Below, one piece after another: positions 44,300 to 57,430 of a stretch of DNA of 64,000 bases. The DNA comes from Undaria pinnatifida. Taxonomy: Eukaryota; Sar; Phaeophyceae; Laminariales; Alariaceae. Under the pieces are notes generated by a model, which had not been told where the DNA came from, ran no database searches, and was given only the letters and a program-made list of their open reading frames with translations. Numbering within the stretch: position 1 is the stretch's first letter; the number at the start of each line of letters is the position of its first letter. The position numbers and the translations under genes are program-made. The stretch lies in assembly GCA_012845835.1 (NCBI GenBank), contig JABAKD010000007.1:10273165-10337164 (forward strand), in the 5' to 3' direction.

Positions 44300-46600
44300 G
44301 AAACTCGTACAGGTATATAACAAGAGTCTGGGACCAAGCTACAGGAACCACACAGGTACACATTTTTCTTATTCAATAGAAAAGTAGCAGGGATTTCCCG
44401 ATAAGGCGGTGTAGTGTTATTGCTCGGCCACACCACTGCTGTACGCGTCAAAGCGTCTTCACATTTGGACCCATAATGGAATTGTGCTGACATGTCAGCA
44501 TGAATCCGTGGATTTGATGCTGACGCCTTCGTAACTGAGCACCTTTTTTGGGGTTACACTCATTTCAACATGTAGGTGCTGCTTTATTGTCACCTTAATC
44601 TACACATGTTGAGATAAAACCACCCTCCCATGTATAAGCATGCATGGTTACGCGGATTCATGCTTACTGTCAACGTCTGTACTTCTCCGCCTTTTTGTTG
44701 CAAATAGCCTGGTGTGCGCGCTCTGGCTTGCATACTTTTCGCCCTCGTGTTCGATGCTGTTGGTATTGCATGGCCAGGGCGCGCCCCTGCTGTGTGCAAT
44801 GTGTATCTTCGTCTCGTAGTTTGTTACCACAGATCTCGCCTCTCTCTAGGAGGTATCGGCACGGACGCCGGTTGTGCTGGATGTAGACGGGGTGGGAATA
44901 TACGGTAACTGTGTGAAGAACGCACACTCTGCTACACAGCAGCAGTGCATGCTCTCAACTCATACTGCTGTGTATGCTACGTAACCCACTCGTATTGCTG
45001 AATCGCTGCCAGTAAACATCACAGATTCGTGTCAGCAGAGAAGCGCGCTGGTCATTCATCGCCCACCTGGTATCATAGCTGGTACTACTTACTGTTGCCA
45101 TGACGAGAGGTGTAATGTATCGACGATTTCGGGCTGACATTGTGACTGCCACATCATAGAACGGCAGTCTAAACTCACAAGGGGCACAACGTTGCGGTTG
45201 GTCTTGCGTGTGGCCAAACAATCAAAATCACCATTGCTGGATGTGCAACATGCATCGCTATCAAGTCGTTTGTGACCACACAGCTCGTCTCTCTAGGAGG
45301 CATCGGCACGGGAATTGGTTGCGCGGGGGGTAGACGGGCGGAAAGGTGAAGAACACACACAACGTTCGACGTGCGCAGCATGAAGCAGCGGCAGGTTCAC
45401 ACGGTTCAGCAGCGCTGCAGTAGCAGAAAGGCGAGCAGGAGTACAGAGCAGAGAGCGAGTTCTACTGCTGTACCAGGGAGTCAAAAACGCATCACCGCAT
45501 TTCACTGAATTGAAGTAGTTTGGCCTCGAAAAAGTCGGTGCGGTAGCAACATTTTTTTGTCGAAGCTCTTTGCAAGCTGCGGGTGTGTGATAATTCGCTC
45601 TCGCCTGCTACGAGCGCTACGAGGTGTGTGCACACATGCTCTCACGAAGCATGCAGCGTCGGTGGCGCCCCTCTGTCCCTGTGTGTTACTCGCACACAGT
45701 CGTACGAGTGGTGTACCAGTACCTACTCTGTAGGACTGACACCATCCCCATTTTTGGGGTAAACTACTTAGAGTTAGTGTCGAAAAACGTTTGCAGCAGT
45801 CAAAAGGGTTGTTTTTTCGTCAGTTTGCTCGGTTGAAAACAAATTTTAGACGCGAAAGGTGGCTCACCAACAACAGAACGAACAGCAAAGGCGCAGCAGA
45901 GAAAGTTCGGGAGGTAGAAGGCGCGTGCCACCACTAGCTTGTCGCTGCTGCTGTAGTTGTTGCGCTCCGAGCACTGAGGGAAGGAGGAGGGACGAGGGAC
46001 GAATAGTAGTGTGGCGGATGATGCAGCATTCAACTTTGAACACATGCGGGGGGAACAGGAAAAAGCGGCGCAATAATATGCCCGTATGACGTCACGAGTC
46101 CCGAGTCCCGAACGAAGCAGAAACGAGAAAGAATCGTACCTTCCAGGTCATTCCTCGGGACTCGGGGCCTTTTTGGACCTGTGAGGCATACCAGTACTTG
46201 TAGCCGATATACCAACCAAACAGCTAAACTGGGTGTGTCGTACCTGTGATGGGTTTTGGCAACCCGGGCACTACTCTGAGATCGCAAGTGTCCCGGTATC
46301 ATGCATAGACTATAACAGAATGCTACCGTACGCAGCACACCTCCATAGAACACGGAACACAAATAAATGCCGTGGAATCGTATCCCCCACAGAGGCCATT
46401 CCCACAAAGGGACTCCACCGACACATTTGGAGCTGCAGAGCTTATCCCACACCAAGTTAACACACCCAGCGAGTATGTCTCAATGGTGCTATATACACTC
46501 GTACCCGTGATGGGGGGTATTGGCAACCCGAGCGCAAAACTAGTGCTGCTGCTGTAGTGACAAGGATTCAAGAAATTGGCGAAAAAAGCGTACACCACCA
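44300..46600. other. Repeat-derived, no gene recognised
   Basis: Holds the two copies of the 1840-kb-type dispersed repeat, a gaatcgtaccttcc-aggt-cattcctcggg block shared with 50399-50450, and 46240-46560, where tgatggg-tttggcaacccg occurs twice (46247 and 46509). Confidence 0.4.
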
Positions 46601-46860
46601 TGACAGAAGAAAACAGAACACCAGATGTTAGGGTTCGGAACCTGTTGGTTGTATGCTTGAATATGATACGCGGATACGATGACGGTTGACGGTTGAGGGT
46701 AGTAGGGGCTTCCAGTGATAGGTTGGCTACATCGTAGCGGTGTATCGGGATGGTGGAATTATTTTGGCTATTTCGCCGTCACTCCTCGTTGTGCTTCTTC
46801 TACCGAGTGAGTCTTCTCTCCACGCCGCGCCTTGGCTATTAATAGGAGCAAATTAATATA

Positions 46861-47614
46861 GTCTATACTGTAAAAATAAAAATACACTCCAGCTGTGAGA
46901 TCGAAGATTATGTCGAAACTCATATTTGCAAGCTGTGTGTGATACTCCGATCGCGCATATTACGGGTTGTGTGTCTTCATTAAGGATATAGGTCGGCGAC
47001 TCCCCTTGCAACTACAGTGTAGCTATCAGGGTCAACATGGTGATGTTGGGCAGTCTGTGCGCGGAAACTATAAAACCCGTTTCTGAGGGGGACAAAATAT
47101 GACAGCTGTGGAAGGAAATGCATCAGTTTATCAAGTGAATCCTGTAAGTCGAATATCCGGTGAGGGGAGGGCGGAGTTTATAAGGACGTGGGGGCCTGAT
47201 TTTGATCAAAAGGGGGGCGGGAGGGGGGGAGGGGGGGGGAGGGGACGGGTGGGGCAGGTCAATTTGTGCGTGGAAACTATAAATATTTCTTGTGGAGGAG
47301 GGGGGGGAATGTGGCGGGGGGGGGGGCGGGGGCGGGGGGGGAGGGCTTTAGGTCGCATAGATGTAGGGGTTTGCCATACGCGTGGTGCTAGGTCTAGGCG
47401 ATGGTGCGGGTGATGGGGAAGGAGGGGGCGTTGGGGGCGGGGGTGGGTGGGAATTGTAGCAGCGGCATGGACGGCTCTGAAACGATAACGAGGCGATATC
47501 CAGGGCGTGGAAGTGTTTATTACTCTAGCAGATTTCGATAGTAGGTGGGGCGTTTAAGCAAGAGGAAGCGAGGGGAAAGAAGAAGAGAGAAAAAAAAAAA
47601 ATAACGGTGCAGAC
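46861..47614 (+). mobile_element. Insertion carrying the G-rich-unit repeat
   Basis: Shares 46868-47404 with 42868-43668. It interrupts a host sequence (46642-46860 plus 47615-47716) that is continuous at 49796-50100, so it is a recent insertion of about 750 bp. No coding capacity seen. 47405-47614 is G-rich and not matched. Confidence 0.65.
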
Positions 47615-48641
47615 TACGTCTTTTACTTGTCTTCATACCGGTGACTCCACTACCCCACTGATGTCAGCTCAACGGGTAAGCCCTCTACGCGTCGTAGGGA
47701 TCAACAAACACGACAAGTGTTCAAGCCTCCTTTAGTTAGATCGCCCCCCCAACTCCCCCCGCCCTGATCATGCGCGATTGCAGAGTGTTATGATAAGCGG
47801 TATCTGCTGTATGCCGGACCAAAAACAATGAGCAGGGGGAATGGGGTAGATTATAAGGTTCTTATAGTCCACAGTTAGATGCTCAAACATTTTATGTGCG
47901 TACGTAGTATGCGAGCATTTTGAGTACAGACGAACATATTCAACATTCCTGCGTTTGTTTGTTATTATGGAGTTTACCTGGTACCGTATCCTATATACGC
48001 GTTTTAGTCAAGGTTGCCAAATAGTTTGAAGGATAGTTTTATTTCTTTATCACGCTAGCTTATCAAGTAGTAGCATGGACTGACACTCTTGCAGCACTGC
48101 TGTGATACTACGTGTCGCTCTTCCGGGAAGGAACATGCGGAATAACTTGACCCTCGATATAACAACCTCGTCACGTGTAGCGAGGGGTTTGCGCTCTGAT
48201 CTAACGGTACTCTGAAACAGAAAGAAACACGCGGTTGAATTCGTGCTATACCGGCATCAAACAGGTGTCGCGTCAACTCTGAAATATAGTGACATATTGC
48301 GGGATTTGATATATTTTTGCGGGGTTTGCGGTAAATGATGATATATGCGCTAGTTCGGGTAGGACAAAGCCGCTCGAGGAAGGTCTCAAACAGACTAGCC
48401 TTTTTCGCGAGCTGGTCCGATGCTTGATGTGGCTTGCTAACCAGACATGTCCGGACATGGCGAACGCAGTGAGATCGGTGTCTAGGAACACGAATTCACT
48501 GAGGAAGGTACACTGGAAGCCTGCAGTTGGTATTTTCGCTTTCACCGGGATTTTATGATGGAGCATTTGATTTTGGAGAATGGTAGAATATCTCATGATT
48601 ATAGTACGCTAGGTGCGTTATTTCTACTGTTTGACAATGAA

Positions 48642-48992
48642 GTATTAGATTTTTGGGACTTACTTGGGGACGGAAACGGTTTTTGGTAAACTACCCGAGG
48701 TCATCCCTGCGTAGTCAGTCTACGGTTTTCTCAACTAGCCCCGTAATGAGACCCAGATGAGCCAAACCGTTCGGTTTTTATCCTGCAAAGAGGGATCACG
48801 ATACGGAGTATATTATGATCTGGGAGTATGAGATTTTTGGGACTTGGGAACGGCAACGGATTTTGGTAAACTACCCGGGGTAATCCCTGCGTAATCAGTC
48901 TATGGTTTTCTCAACTAGCCCCGTAATGAGACCCAGCTGAGCCAAATCGTTTAGTTTTTATCCTGCAAAGAGGGGTCACGCCCACCTGTTAC
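48642..48992 (+). repeat. Tandem duplication, period about 183 bp
   Basis: gatttttgggactt ... ggtaaactacccg(a/g)ggt ... ctcaactagccccgtaatga ... atcctgcaaagaggg(a/g)tcacg occurs at 48648-48800 and 48831-48990. Confidence 0.8.
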
Positions 48993-49795
48993 CGCTTGTG
49001 CGGGGTAGGATTCGCGTGACCACTTACGAGGATTAAGGCTCGTTAAGTAGGAAAAAGGTCCCCAAGTCGACGAGTTCGATACGTCTGAACGCGAGGGCGA
49101 CAAACTTTTTCGCGAGCTGATTTGAATTATTTCTTGACGGATAATTCTGCATATGTATTAGCTGGATTCTGGTACTTTTAGGAGTGTATGGTACTTAGGG
49201 AGGCAAGTACGAGTAACTGTTTCTTGACTTTTGAAATAATACTTTTTCACGGTTGCGTTGTCTAGTGTGACATTATTTTGGAATTTTGCTCTGGATTTAG
49301 CATTTGAAATCTGAATGGGTTTTCAGTATGTACCCAGCCGGGAGGCATTTGTCTAATTCGAAGGTGAGTTTCGAGACTGCTATCCGATCAAAGTTGTTGG
49401 CATCCCTATCCCATGGAGCTGACAACCGGTTTATAAGGCAGGCTGAGTTGGTGATTATCGGGCCGATGTTTGAGTTTTTGGATTTTTGGAATTTGGATTT
49501 CAGATTTGAGTTTTCGGTCTATGGATTTCGGATTTGAGTTTTTGTTTTTGGATTCAGCATTTTACGGCTTAGATCTCAGGTTTGTGAAGATCGATGTTGG
49601 ATACTGCCCCTGAATTGTATCGCTAGATTTATGGAGTGTTTTTCAAGAACTATGGTGCTGCAATCTTTCTTTCTTGTCACAGTAGTACTGGGAGGATATT
49701 GATTGACCGTATTATTCATTTAATCGTTTTACCCTGATGATATGACAATGTAGCATCATACCGTATTGTTTACGAAACAGGGAGGCTGTTGATTG

Positions 49796-50100
49796 TATGC
49801 TTGGATATGATACGGATATGATGACGGTTGAGTATAGTAGGGGTTTCCAGTGATAGGTTGGCTACATCGTAGCCGTATATCGGGATGGTGGAATTATTTT
49901 GCTACGTATTTCGCCGTCACTCACTCGTTGTGCTTCTTCTCCCCGGGTGAATCTTCTCCTCTCCACGCTGCGCCTAGGCTAGGAGCAACTTAATATATAT
50001 TTGTACGTTTTTTACTTGTTTTCATACCGGTGACTGCACTTCCCAATTTTTGTCAGCTCAACGGGTAAGCCCTCTACGCTTCGTAGGGATCAACCAACTG
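49796..50100. repeat. Uninterrupted copy of the host repeat
   Basis: ttgtatgcttggatatgata, ttccagtgataggttggcta and agctcaacgggtaagccctc match 46642-46860 and 47615-47716. Confidence 0.7.
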
Positions 50101-52000
50101 AACATTTTCCAGGAGTTACGAAAACTGAGAGGCGTTATTATAACGATGGGGTCCACGCCACCCACGGGGCCCCTCCCCGTGGTCGAGCGATCCACGCTGC
50201 TCACTTACTCTTCTCAAGACCACGACCTTCATTCTTGGAGATAAGCAATCACTTACCATCTATCCTTTCCTCTCCACCTACATTGCTGGGATACCTCATC
50301 CCCTGTGTACCAGAAGCCTGCTCCGCCCCCAAAGAGTCTTACGATGGCTTTCAGCATATTTTGATCCATATCACAGATCACAGAATACAACGCCGTGAAA
50401 TCGTACCTTCCTGTGATATGTTTTAGGTGATTCCTCGGGGCTCGGGGCGCTTTCACCTGTGGGAGGTGAACACGGCGGCAAAGCGCACCCCACACCAATC
50501 CCAAGCGGCCCGTCCTCATCAACGTCAGACGTGGGTACATTTCCAAGGGGTGACCAAACCTCGCGAGAATCACTTTCCCCCCGATACTTCGTGTTCGTGG
50601 CATCGGCCCACACCGCAGTACTTCTCGGGAGGGGGGCTTCACAGCCGCTACGGGACTCTCAACGTTTTTTTTTCCTTCTGGTATTTCAAATACATAAGCT
50701 GTGTTCGATCAACTTAAGGGACGACAGTCATCTTTGCAAGCTGCCTAATTGTACGGAAGTCCGTGGCCGAAATCTATAGCTTAAGATCGGGACTCAACGG
50801 GAGTTGCGGGACTGCTAAGAAAGCGTACATCCCACCCCACCAATGCCGAGTAAGCTGCCACTAATAATGCGTAGGTGCACAGTTCTCAAGGGAACAAAAT
50901 CTCGCGGGAAGCAGTTCCTTCAGCACCTTCACTTTCACGGTATAATGCTGGTATATATGCTAATGTAGTCCCCAGTTGTACTTCGCGGCAAGAGCTTCAG
51001 CCACCACGGGGGGAGATCAAAGGTATTCAAAAATGTACTAAACCTATAGCTTTTCCACGTGAGTCAACGGTATTGTTTACGCGGGATCCGGCCACCACCG
51101 CACTCCGGGAACCAATTCCCTCGGCTCTTCACGGTATCGCTGGAATAATCCCCCTTGGTGCTTCCCGCGAAGGGATTCAGCCGCCACGAGACCCAAATCA
51201 GGGAGTTGATGTACCGACCCCATGGATTCCACGGGGGGGGCTCAAAGGGAATGTTTGTACTTTATACGGGATCCGGCTACCACGGTGCTCCTCCCGGGAT
51301 GAGATCCAGCCAGCCAGCGAAATTATTTGTATTGAGCATATGGCGATATGTATATACCTACACGTAATTAGCTTGCGTATTTTGTATCCGCTGGGTCCCG
51401 TGAGAGTGAATTCTACTTTTCGAAAAATAAATACAAGCTGTGTATGTTACGGAGGGTGCTCTTTTTCGTAAGGTTCGAACTTGAAAAACACTCTCTCCGG
51501 TATCCCCAGGAAATGAAACCGCTTGGATATTGACACGTCCGCCCGTATACCCGGCCGACCTGCTATCCCGACGTTTCAGGGGGGGGGGGGGGGAGTTATA
51601 AGGCTTAGTTTGGGAAAGCTATTGGTTAACCTTTTGCAAGTGGTCAAACGGACTAGTTTTACCCCACTAATTCGCTAACACCGATTGCTACTACTGGTAT
51701 ACCGTAGGCGCACACCCTTTCTCGAGCTCGCGCACACGGCTGTGAGCTCCATCAGAGGGCTGTGTCTCTTGCAATAATGAGACTTCTTCTTAGCTCTCTC
51801 ATCCTCATTATGCTACGAGCTCTCTCATCCTCATTATGTTACGAGGTGCGGGGGGAATCTACATTTCCTCATTTTCGTTTGTTCGAAAAATAAAACCGCA
51901 TCTACCTTCGATCCCCCTTTCCAATTTTTGGATGTGTTCTGTCGTGACATCCTTCGATCAACCTGTGATCGCATACTCGACTATCCAGGGGTGGCTCGTC
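50100..52000. other. Repeat-derived, no gene recognised
   Basis: Apart from the ORF at 50875-51471, contains ctctcatcctcattatg-tacgag twice (51798, 51824) and the 50399-50450 block shared with 46130-46190. Confidence 0.35.
50875..51471 (+). other. 198-codon ORF with three internal repeats, unrecognised
   Basis: Longest plus-strand ORF outside simple repeats. It contains three related blocks: TSRQELQPPRGE, ASREGIQPPRDP and SSRDEIQPASE, each preceded by an Ile/Pro-rich stretch. The underlying DNA repeat (ttcccgcgaagggattcagcc and relatives) extends outside the frame, so the ORF may only reflect a tandemly repeated noncoding unit. Confidence 0.2.
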
Positions 52001-52005
52001 TAGAC

Positions 52006-52288
52006 GCGTTCTACGGTAGAGGTGCACACCGACTTTTTTTTTCTGTGCTTCCTCATTTTGGGAGCTTAAGGCACATCCCTCTCAAAAACCGTTTTCGAGA
52101 AAAACAAAACTGTGCTACCGAATGAAAAAAAATCCCATGTCCCCTATAGGTACACGACGAGAATCATCATGCAAAAAAAACTAAAACAAAAAAACACCTG
52201 TTTCCGACGGTTTTGGGTTAAGAAGCCCCGTCAATGTTCAGAACTCATTTCAGACGAAAAGTGTTATCACCTCTGGCGTAGCACGCGC
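52006..52288. mobile_element. MITE-B copy 5
   Basis: Inverted; left cgcgttctacggtagaggtg, right cacctctggcgtagcacgcg; ggttaagaagccccgtc inside. Confidence 0.75.
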
Positions 52289-52462
52289 CTCTAGAGGACG
52301 CTTCCCAAGACCGACAACCCTGCATCACCCTCGGGATGATAGTACGACTTGTACCCGATTTAAGAGGACCCGGTGGCCATGAACGCGATAGGGGGGAGTA
52401 CCCCTGTTTTTCGCTAGTGGGTATATACTTCTACACCACTTATACTTGCCCGAGCGTCCGTC

Positions 52463-52812
52463 CGTCCTTCTACGGTGTAGACCCCCCCCCATACTTTCTT
52501 AAACGAAATCGCCGGGTTGTTTTTGAAACCAGCTCACCGGCGGAATCTCCTGAAATACGGTGCCCCTTGCCACCCCACCCCGACGTCACTGATTGTTCGG
52601 TGGCCCTTCCTTGGCAAACAAGAACATAATTGCGGAGATATGTTTTTCATAGCGTTCTTCCTCGTGTCGAGCAGCCGTGAAATGTTCAATACGTGGAAGT
52701 GTGGTGAGCTAAAGCTTTATTTTTCCCCATCCGCCGGAGGATAAAAAAAAAAAAAAAAAATCGTTAAAGAAAATCGCTGGTTTTGGGCGGGGCTATCATC
52801 GTGGAATCAGTC
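52463..52812. mobile_element. MITE-A copy 4, interrupted by a polyA micro-insertion
   Basis: Inverted orientation. Its sequence is split at 52687/52761 by the 73-bp insertion described separately. Confidence 0.75.
52688..52760 (+). mobile_element. PolyA-tailed micro-insertion inside MITE-A copy 4
   Basis: AATACGTGGAAGTGTGGTGA... through CCGCCGGAGGAT (about 55 bp), then A18. Uninterrupted MITE-A copies show the empty site (gtgaaaatgttcgttgaaga, from the complement of copy 1), so the insertion border is well defined. No target duplication longer than 2 bp is visible. Confidence 0.7.
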
Positions 52813-52904
52813 GGTGACTCTTTAACGCAACGAAAAAAACAAACCCTCCCCTTGAGGCCTTATGATACTCTCTTTGGCGCGACGTAGCTAACAAAAATCC
52901 ATAT

Positions 52905-53052
52905 GGCGGGGGGGGGGGGGGGGTTAGGTCGCAAGCAGAAAACGGGCGCGAAAGCTTGAGACCTCGAAGGAATGGGGGGTGTCACTCGCGCGAGTGACCC
53001 CCAGCCACTGCAAAAACAGGTCCCTAAAAATGGGACCCCCTAACCGTATTAG
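52905..53052. mobile_element. MITE-D copy 4, one half
   Basis: Contains GTCACTCGCGCGAGTGAC at 52981-52998 and ends accccctaaccgtatta; the other half is missing. Confidence 0.55.
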
Positions 53053-53846
53053 CCGCGGTGTCTGGGTTTGGCAGAATTAACGGGAGAAAATAATATCGGG
53101 AAAATCGGCTTGTGTCGCGAAAACAAAAACCGATGGACTTGCAACTAGAACGGGATTATTTTTTTTCCCTGCAGAGTATATCAGTAGGTAGCAAGAGTAA
53201 GGTAACCGAAAGTTGAGATAAGACGCCAAAATTCGCTTGTCATCATGGGATGATGTGGTCTTGCGGGTGCGCAGTTCAACTTTTCGGGAAAGTAAAAGCT
53301 CAAGTTCGTCTCCGTTTTTCAGATCATCTGGAGTTAAGAGTTGTCGGGAGATAAAACCAGGCTTGTAGCAAAACCAAGATACTTGGAAGCAGTATTGTAT
53401 ACTGTACATGATCTCTGTTTGCTGGTGTCGTAGAGATAAGGCACTTACTCACATTGGCTTTTGTAACGGGATGTTTTTACAGCGTGGCGTTCAATTTTCC
53501 AGGGCTTTTTCACCGGGTGACCCGGCCCGACCCGTGACATTTTAAAACTTCCTGGCCCGACCCGACCCGTGAGATTTCGAGTTCACCTCATGACGCGACC
53601 CGACTCTACTCGTGCGTTTTTTTTTTGGACGCATGCTAGATACGATCGAGGTGTACGTACCGGTCGGTGTTTTTCCTGGAAAGTCCTTACTTACTTGAAG
53701 AGCTCTTTTTTTTTCTTGCAACACCAAAAAAAACAACTTGATTTGAAGCAAAACCCTGAAAGAATTTTTGTGTGATGAAACCAAACCATGGCCTACTAGG
53801 TGTACAAAAATAAAATGTTTGGAGAAAGAAAAAAAAAAAAAACACT

Positions 53847-54102
53847 GATTCTACGATACCCCTCCCCCCCCCCAAAACCGGTGATGTTTTTTTAGAACGT
53901 ACGTTTCATGGTTGCTCGCCACGAAGAAGGATGCTACGAAAACATTATCTTGACACAATTTTCTTGTCTGCGAAGGGCAATCGAACAATGACCTCGGGGT
54001 GGCAATGGGGCACCGTTTTTCAGGAAGTACGGTGAGGAGAGAGATTTCGAAACCGGCAATTTTCGTGAAAGGAAAGTTATGGGGGCTATCGTAGAACAAC
54101 TC
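53847..54102. mobile_element. MITE-A copy 5
   Basis: Same orientation as copy 1; ends gattctacgataccc and ggctatcgtagaacaactc. Confidence 0.75.
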
Positions 54103-54257
54103 ACGGTAACGTTCTGACGAATTTCGGGTTAAGGAGCCACGTGCGTCTCCCTCGGAAAAACAATGAACCTACTAAAAACAAGTGCTACTAGTAGTGTACC
54201 TCTGTCGTAGCACTGCACGCGTCGTTTAACCTCCAGCGTGCCGGGACATGACCGTTT

Positions 54258-54551
54258 GTGATGCTACGATACGATAGAGATGCATCACCTTTTTTTTTCT
54301 GAGGTTCTGCACTTTAGGAGGAGGAAGTCAAGACATGTCCTTCTTAACCCAAAAACTGATTTGGAGCAAAAAAACTGCTTTATCGTGGATGAAGAATCCC
54401 ATAGCATATTAATAGGTATAGAACGAGGATCATGCAAAAACCAAACGGGCCTATTCTTTTTTTTTCTCCGACGATTTTTGGTTAAGGAGCCCCGTCATTC
54501 AGAAATCATCTTCGGGCAAAAAAATACCACCTCTATCGTTCGGAGCACGCG
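54258..54551. mobile_element. MITE-B copy 6
   Basis: Inverted; ggttaaggagccccgtcatt inside; right end cacctctatcgttcggagca. Confidence 0.75.
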
Positions 54552-54621
54552 TCGAACCCGTGAGAAGTCCTGGATGTTTCGGAAAAATAAATACCAAAGA
54601 TGTAACCCCATCCGAACGTTT

Positions 54622-54711
54622 TTAACCCCTTTACAACTGGAAACCCGTTTTTGGGGACAAAATTACTTGGATTTAGTATAGGGAGGGGTTCGGGGGCTCT
54701 AAAGGGGTCAA
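54622..54711. mobile_element. MITE-C copy
   Basis: TTAACCCCTTTACAACTGGA at one end and CTCTAAAGGGGTCAA at the other: a 90-bp terminal inverted-repeat element. Confidence 0.7.
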
Positions 54712-55254
54712 GACTTTTCGGGAGATAAGAGACTAGAAAAATCGGTTTGTCGCGAACACACACAGCATTACGTTGAATTGGTATGGGATCACTTTTAGAG
54801 TATGGTGGAGATATGGCCATCGTACAGTAGAGATAAGACACCTAATTTGGCTTGTCACTGGGTGGTCTTACAATGGGTAAGCCAACCACTGTACACAGTC
54901 CGTTGAGGGGGACAATATCAATGCGTGACCAAGGTGGTTGTTTAAGTTTGTTATTATTCCGGGCCGAGAGAGCGCGTGGGTGGGTGCCAACAAAGAGCCA
55001 CAAAGACAGCGCGAACCCAAAAAATAAGTCAAGCAAAGTCGCACCAATCCATGACCCAACAATCCGAATCTAGATGTGTGTTTGACAGGGTAAGTACTCT
55101 TTGGGGTATCCCGGGTAACCTAACCCGGGGTTTTTCCTACCAACTGGTGGGGATTTTCTATAATGCCGCCCATCTAAACTCCACTGCTTGGCGGTTTTCC
55201 GTGGCCTATTCTCAAGCGCACTTTCTGCTTAAGATATGACCATTTCACCGCCCC

Positions 55255-55925
55255 CCCTTTCGATGGGCTCCAACTCGGAGAGCTTGATGGTAGGACAACA
55301 TGCCTTTCCATCCGCTGAAACCCATCCAACTTCCCAGCATGTTATATGATACACCCTCTGCTTCGTTTTGCTTCAAAGCCAGGGAAGGGTAACTCCCCCC
55401 CGCCCACACACACCTTCCTGCTGAAGCACACCCACATTGAATTTCACCGAAAACCTACTCAAAATCTACCGAAATCCAATGAATTTCACTGGAATCCTCA
55501 GTGAAACCCAGTGAAATCCACGGAAATCGACTGAATGTCACCGGAATCCCCAGTGAAACCCACTGAAATCCACGGAAACCCACTGACAGCAGAAACTGCA
55601 TCACGACACGTATCTGGACAGGCAGTGGTTATCGATAGATACAATACATTTCGCATCGACCGATATCCCTCTTATCCCCTGAATGCCATTCCCCTTCCGA
55701 ATCTGGACACGCAGTGATTATCGGTAGATACAATATATTTCGTATCCCCATCCTCTTATCCCCTGAATGCCATTCCCCTTCCCGGACAACAAACTGATCT
55801 GCCGGTGTTCAGCTGCTTGGGATCGGCCGGTGTTGCTCCCCCACTTTACTTCGTCGGGACACGCACGGCATGCAGAGCTTGTTGACGGCGGGATAACATG
55901 CCTTCCACTCGTCGGAAACACGCCG
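55255..55925 (-). pseudogene. Two short remote fragments of the exon-derived array
   Basis: At 55268-55312 and 55868-55912 the plus strand keeps GAGAGCTTGATGG- and GAGCTTGTTGACGG-like pieces followed by a shared ACAACATGCC/ATAACATGCC block and TTTCC-(A/T)-C-T/CCG. These are the oldest members of the array. Confidence 0.4.
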
Positions 55926-56979
55926 AAACCCAATCGCACAGCATACAGCATCTACCATGTCTACGCCAGGGAAGCGTAAAAAAAATGCCTCCCTTTCCTA
56001 CTGAAACCCCCACTGGAGTCCACTGAAATATATCCTGAAATACGCTGAGTTCTCCTGCAATCCACCGACATCCGACACTGGAACCAGATCACCGAAAGCC
56101 ACTAAAATCAATCGAAAGTCGCCTAAATCTATTATCATCACAAGGCGTATTATCGATGCCATATTGTCAGGAGTTACGGCTGCTGTTAATGGGTTGTCTT
56201 TGTCGGTTTCGGCCTCAGCTCGCAAATACGAACATCGACGTATCTTCGATCTCAAAAAAGGAAAATCACTGTTAACTCCTTGTTACGGAATCGACATCAA
56301 ATATGATGGAAATCTTCCTGCTTAAAAAAAGTTTGTAATGCTTTTCAAACTCGATTCGTGAAAATATAAATCGCGCGATCCGTGAAAATGTCACTTTTTT
56401 TTGGCAAGGTTCATTAGGTATGGTGAAAAAAAAAACAGGTTAGAAGCGACATTAGGTATGGTAAAGAAAAAACAGGTTAGAAGCGACCCTAATCCCCTTA
56501 AGACATCGGTTGAGTCCTCAGTATCGTTCCAGAAAACGCCAAAAAACATTATACGTGACCAGAAAAGAAAAAATAACAACTCGTGACATTTTTCAAAGTC
56601 TGAAATGGCACGTTTTCAAACGAATTACCTCTTCCTCGTTTCGATTAGTGACATCATTTTTGTTTTGCTTTTTCAATACTTTTCAAAGTCACGATTTGTT
56701 GCAGCACATATTACCAGCTTGGAAACATAGTATCGACCCAAAACTTGTCGAACTCACAGCTGACGTATCTATAGTAATTGAATGCAAATATCACGAGTCG
56801 CGAGAATGCCGCGTGTTTTTTTCGTTTTTTCTTCGTTAGGATTGACCCTACTACGCCAAGGAAGGACAGAGCTAAACCCCCACCGTTCTTACGCAAACCC
56901 ATTAAACTCAACGGAAATCCACTGAAATCCACTCAACTCAGACGTGCAATTCACAGAAACAATCCAACACACGTTTTCA

Positions 56980-57112
56980 TGGCGAGATCTACTTGGTGAT
57001 TTTCTTTGGCGTTCCTTCGTCTGTTTCCTGTGTCCCCACAACTTCATTGGGCCTCAGCCTGGGGAGCTTGGCGGCCACCCGCACCACGGTAACCGCTAAA
57101 GTGTGCTCATCA
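56980..57112 (-). pseudogene. Exon-derived array unit 6
   Basis: Reads LAVTVVRVAAKLPRLRPNEV and then VGTQETDEGTPKKITK and a stop. Frame and stop are preserved and the TPKK-x-TK tail is kept. Confidence 0.65.
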
Positions 57113-57212
57113 CTGCAAATCAATGCAGTCCACTGACATCCACTGAAATTCACCGACAACCACCGAAATCAACTGAAATCCACTGAAACCTACTGAAATC
57201 TCCTGGATTCCA

Positions 57213-57350
57213 AACGTCATCACGACAACCACCTGACGCTTTTCTTTGGTGCTCCTTCCTTGACTTTTGCCCCTCATTACTTCCCTGAGCCCCAGCCCGA
57301 AGAGCTTGATGGCGGCCCACACCGCGGCAGTCGCTACATCATGTTCATCA
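57213..57350 (-). pseudogene. Exon-derived array unit 5
   Basis: Reads TAAVWAAIKLFGLGLREVMR and then GKSQGRSTKEKRQ. The core AAVWA-x-x-KLF-x-LG is kept with conservative changes (S to A, V to I). The stop is lost. Confidence 0.65.
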
Positions 57351-57430
57351 CTGAAATTCACCGAAATCCACCGAATTTCATTGACTATCCATTGATATCG
57401 ACCGAACGTCACTGAAATCTACCGAACCCA

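Noticed and set aside
46642-50100. LTR retrotransposon with 300-bp direct repeats as LTRs
   Set aside because: No TG...CA ends, primer site, polypurine tract or pol-like frame between them; one copy simply carries an insertion.
53077-53409. 110-codon minus ORF with protein-like composition
   Set aside because: The DNA recurs in diverged form at 54720-54860, so it is a dispersed repeat; no family recognised.
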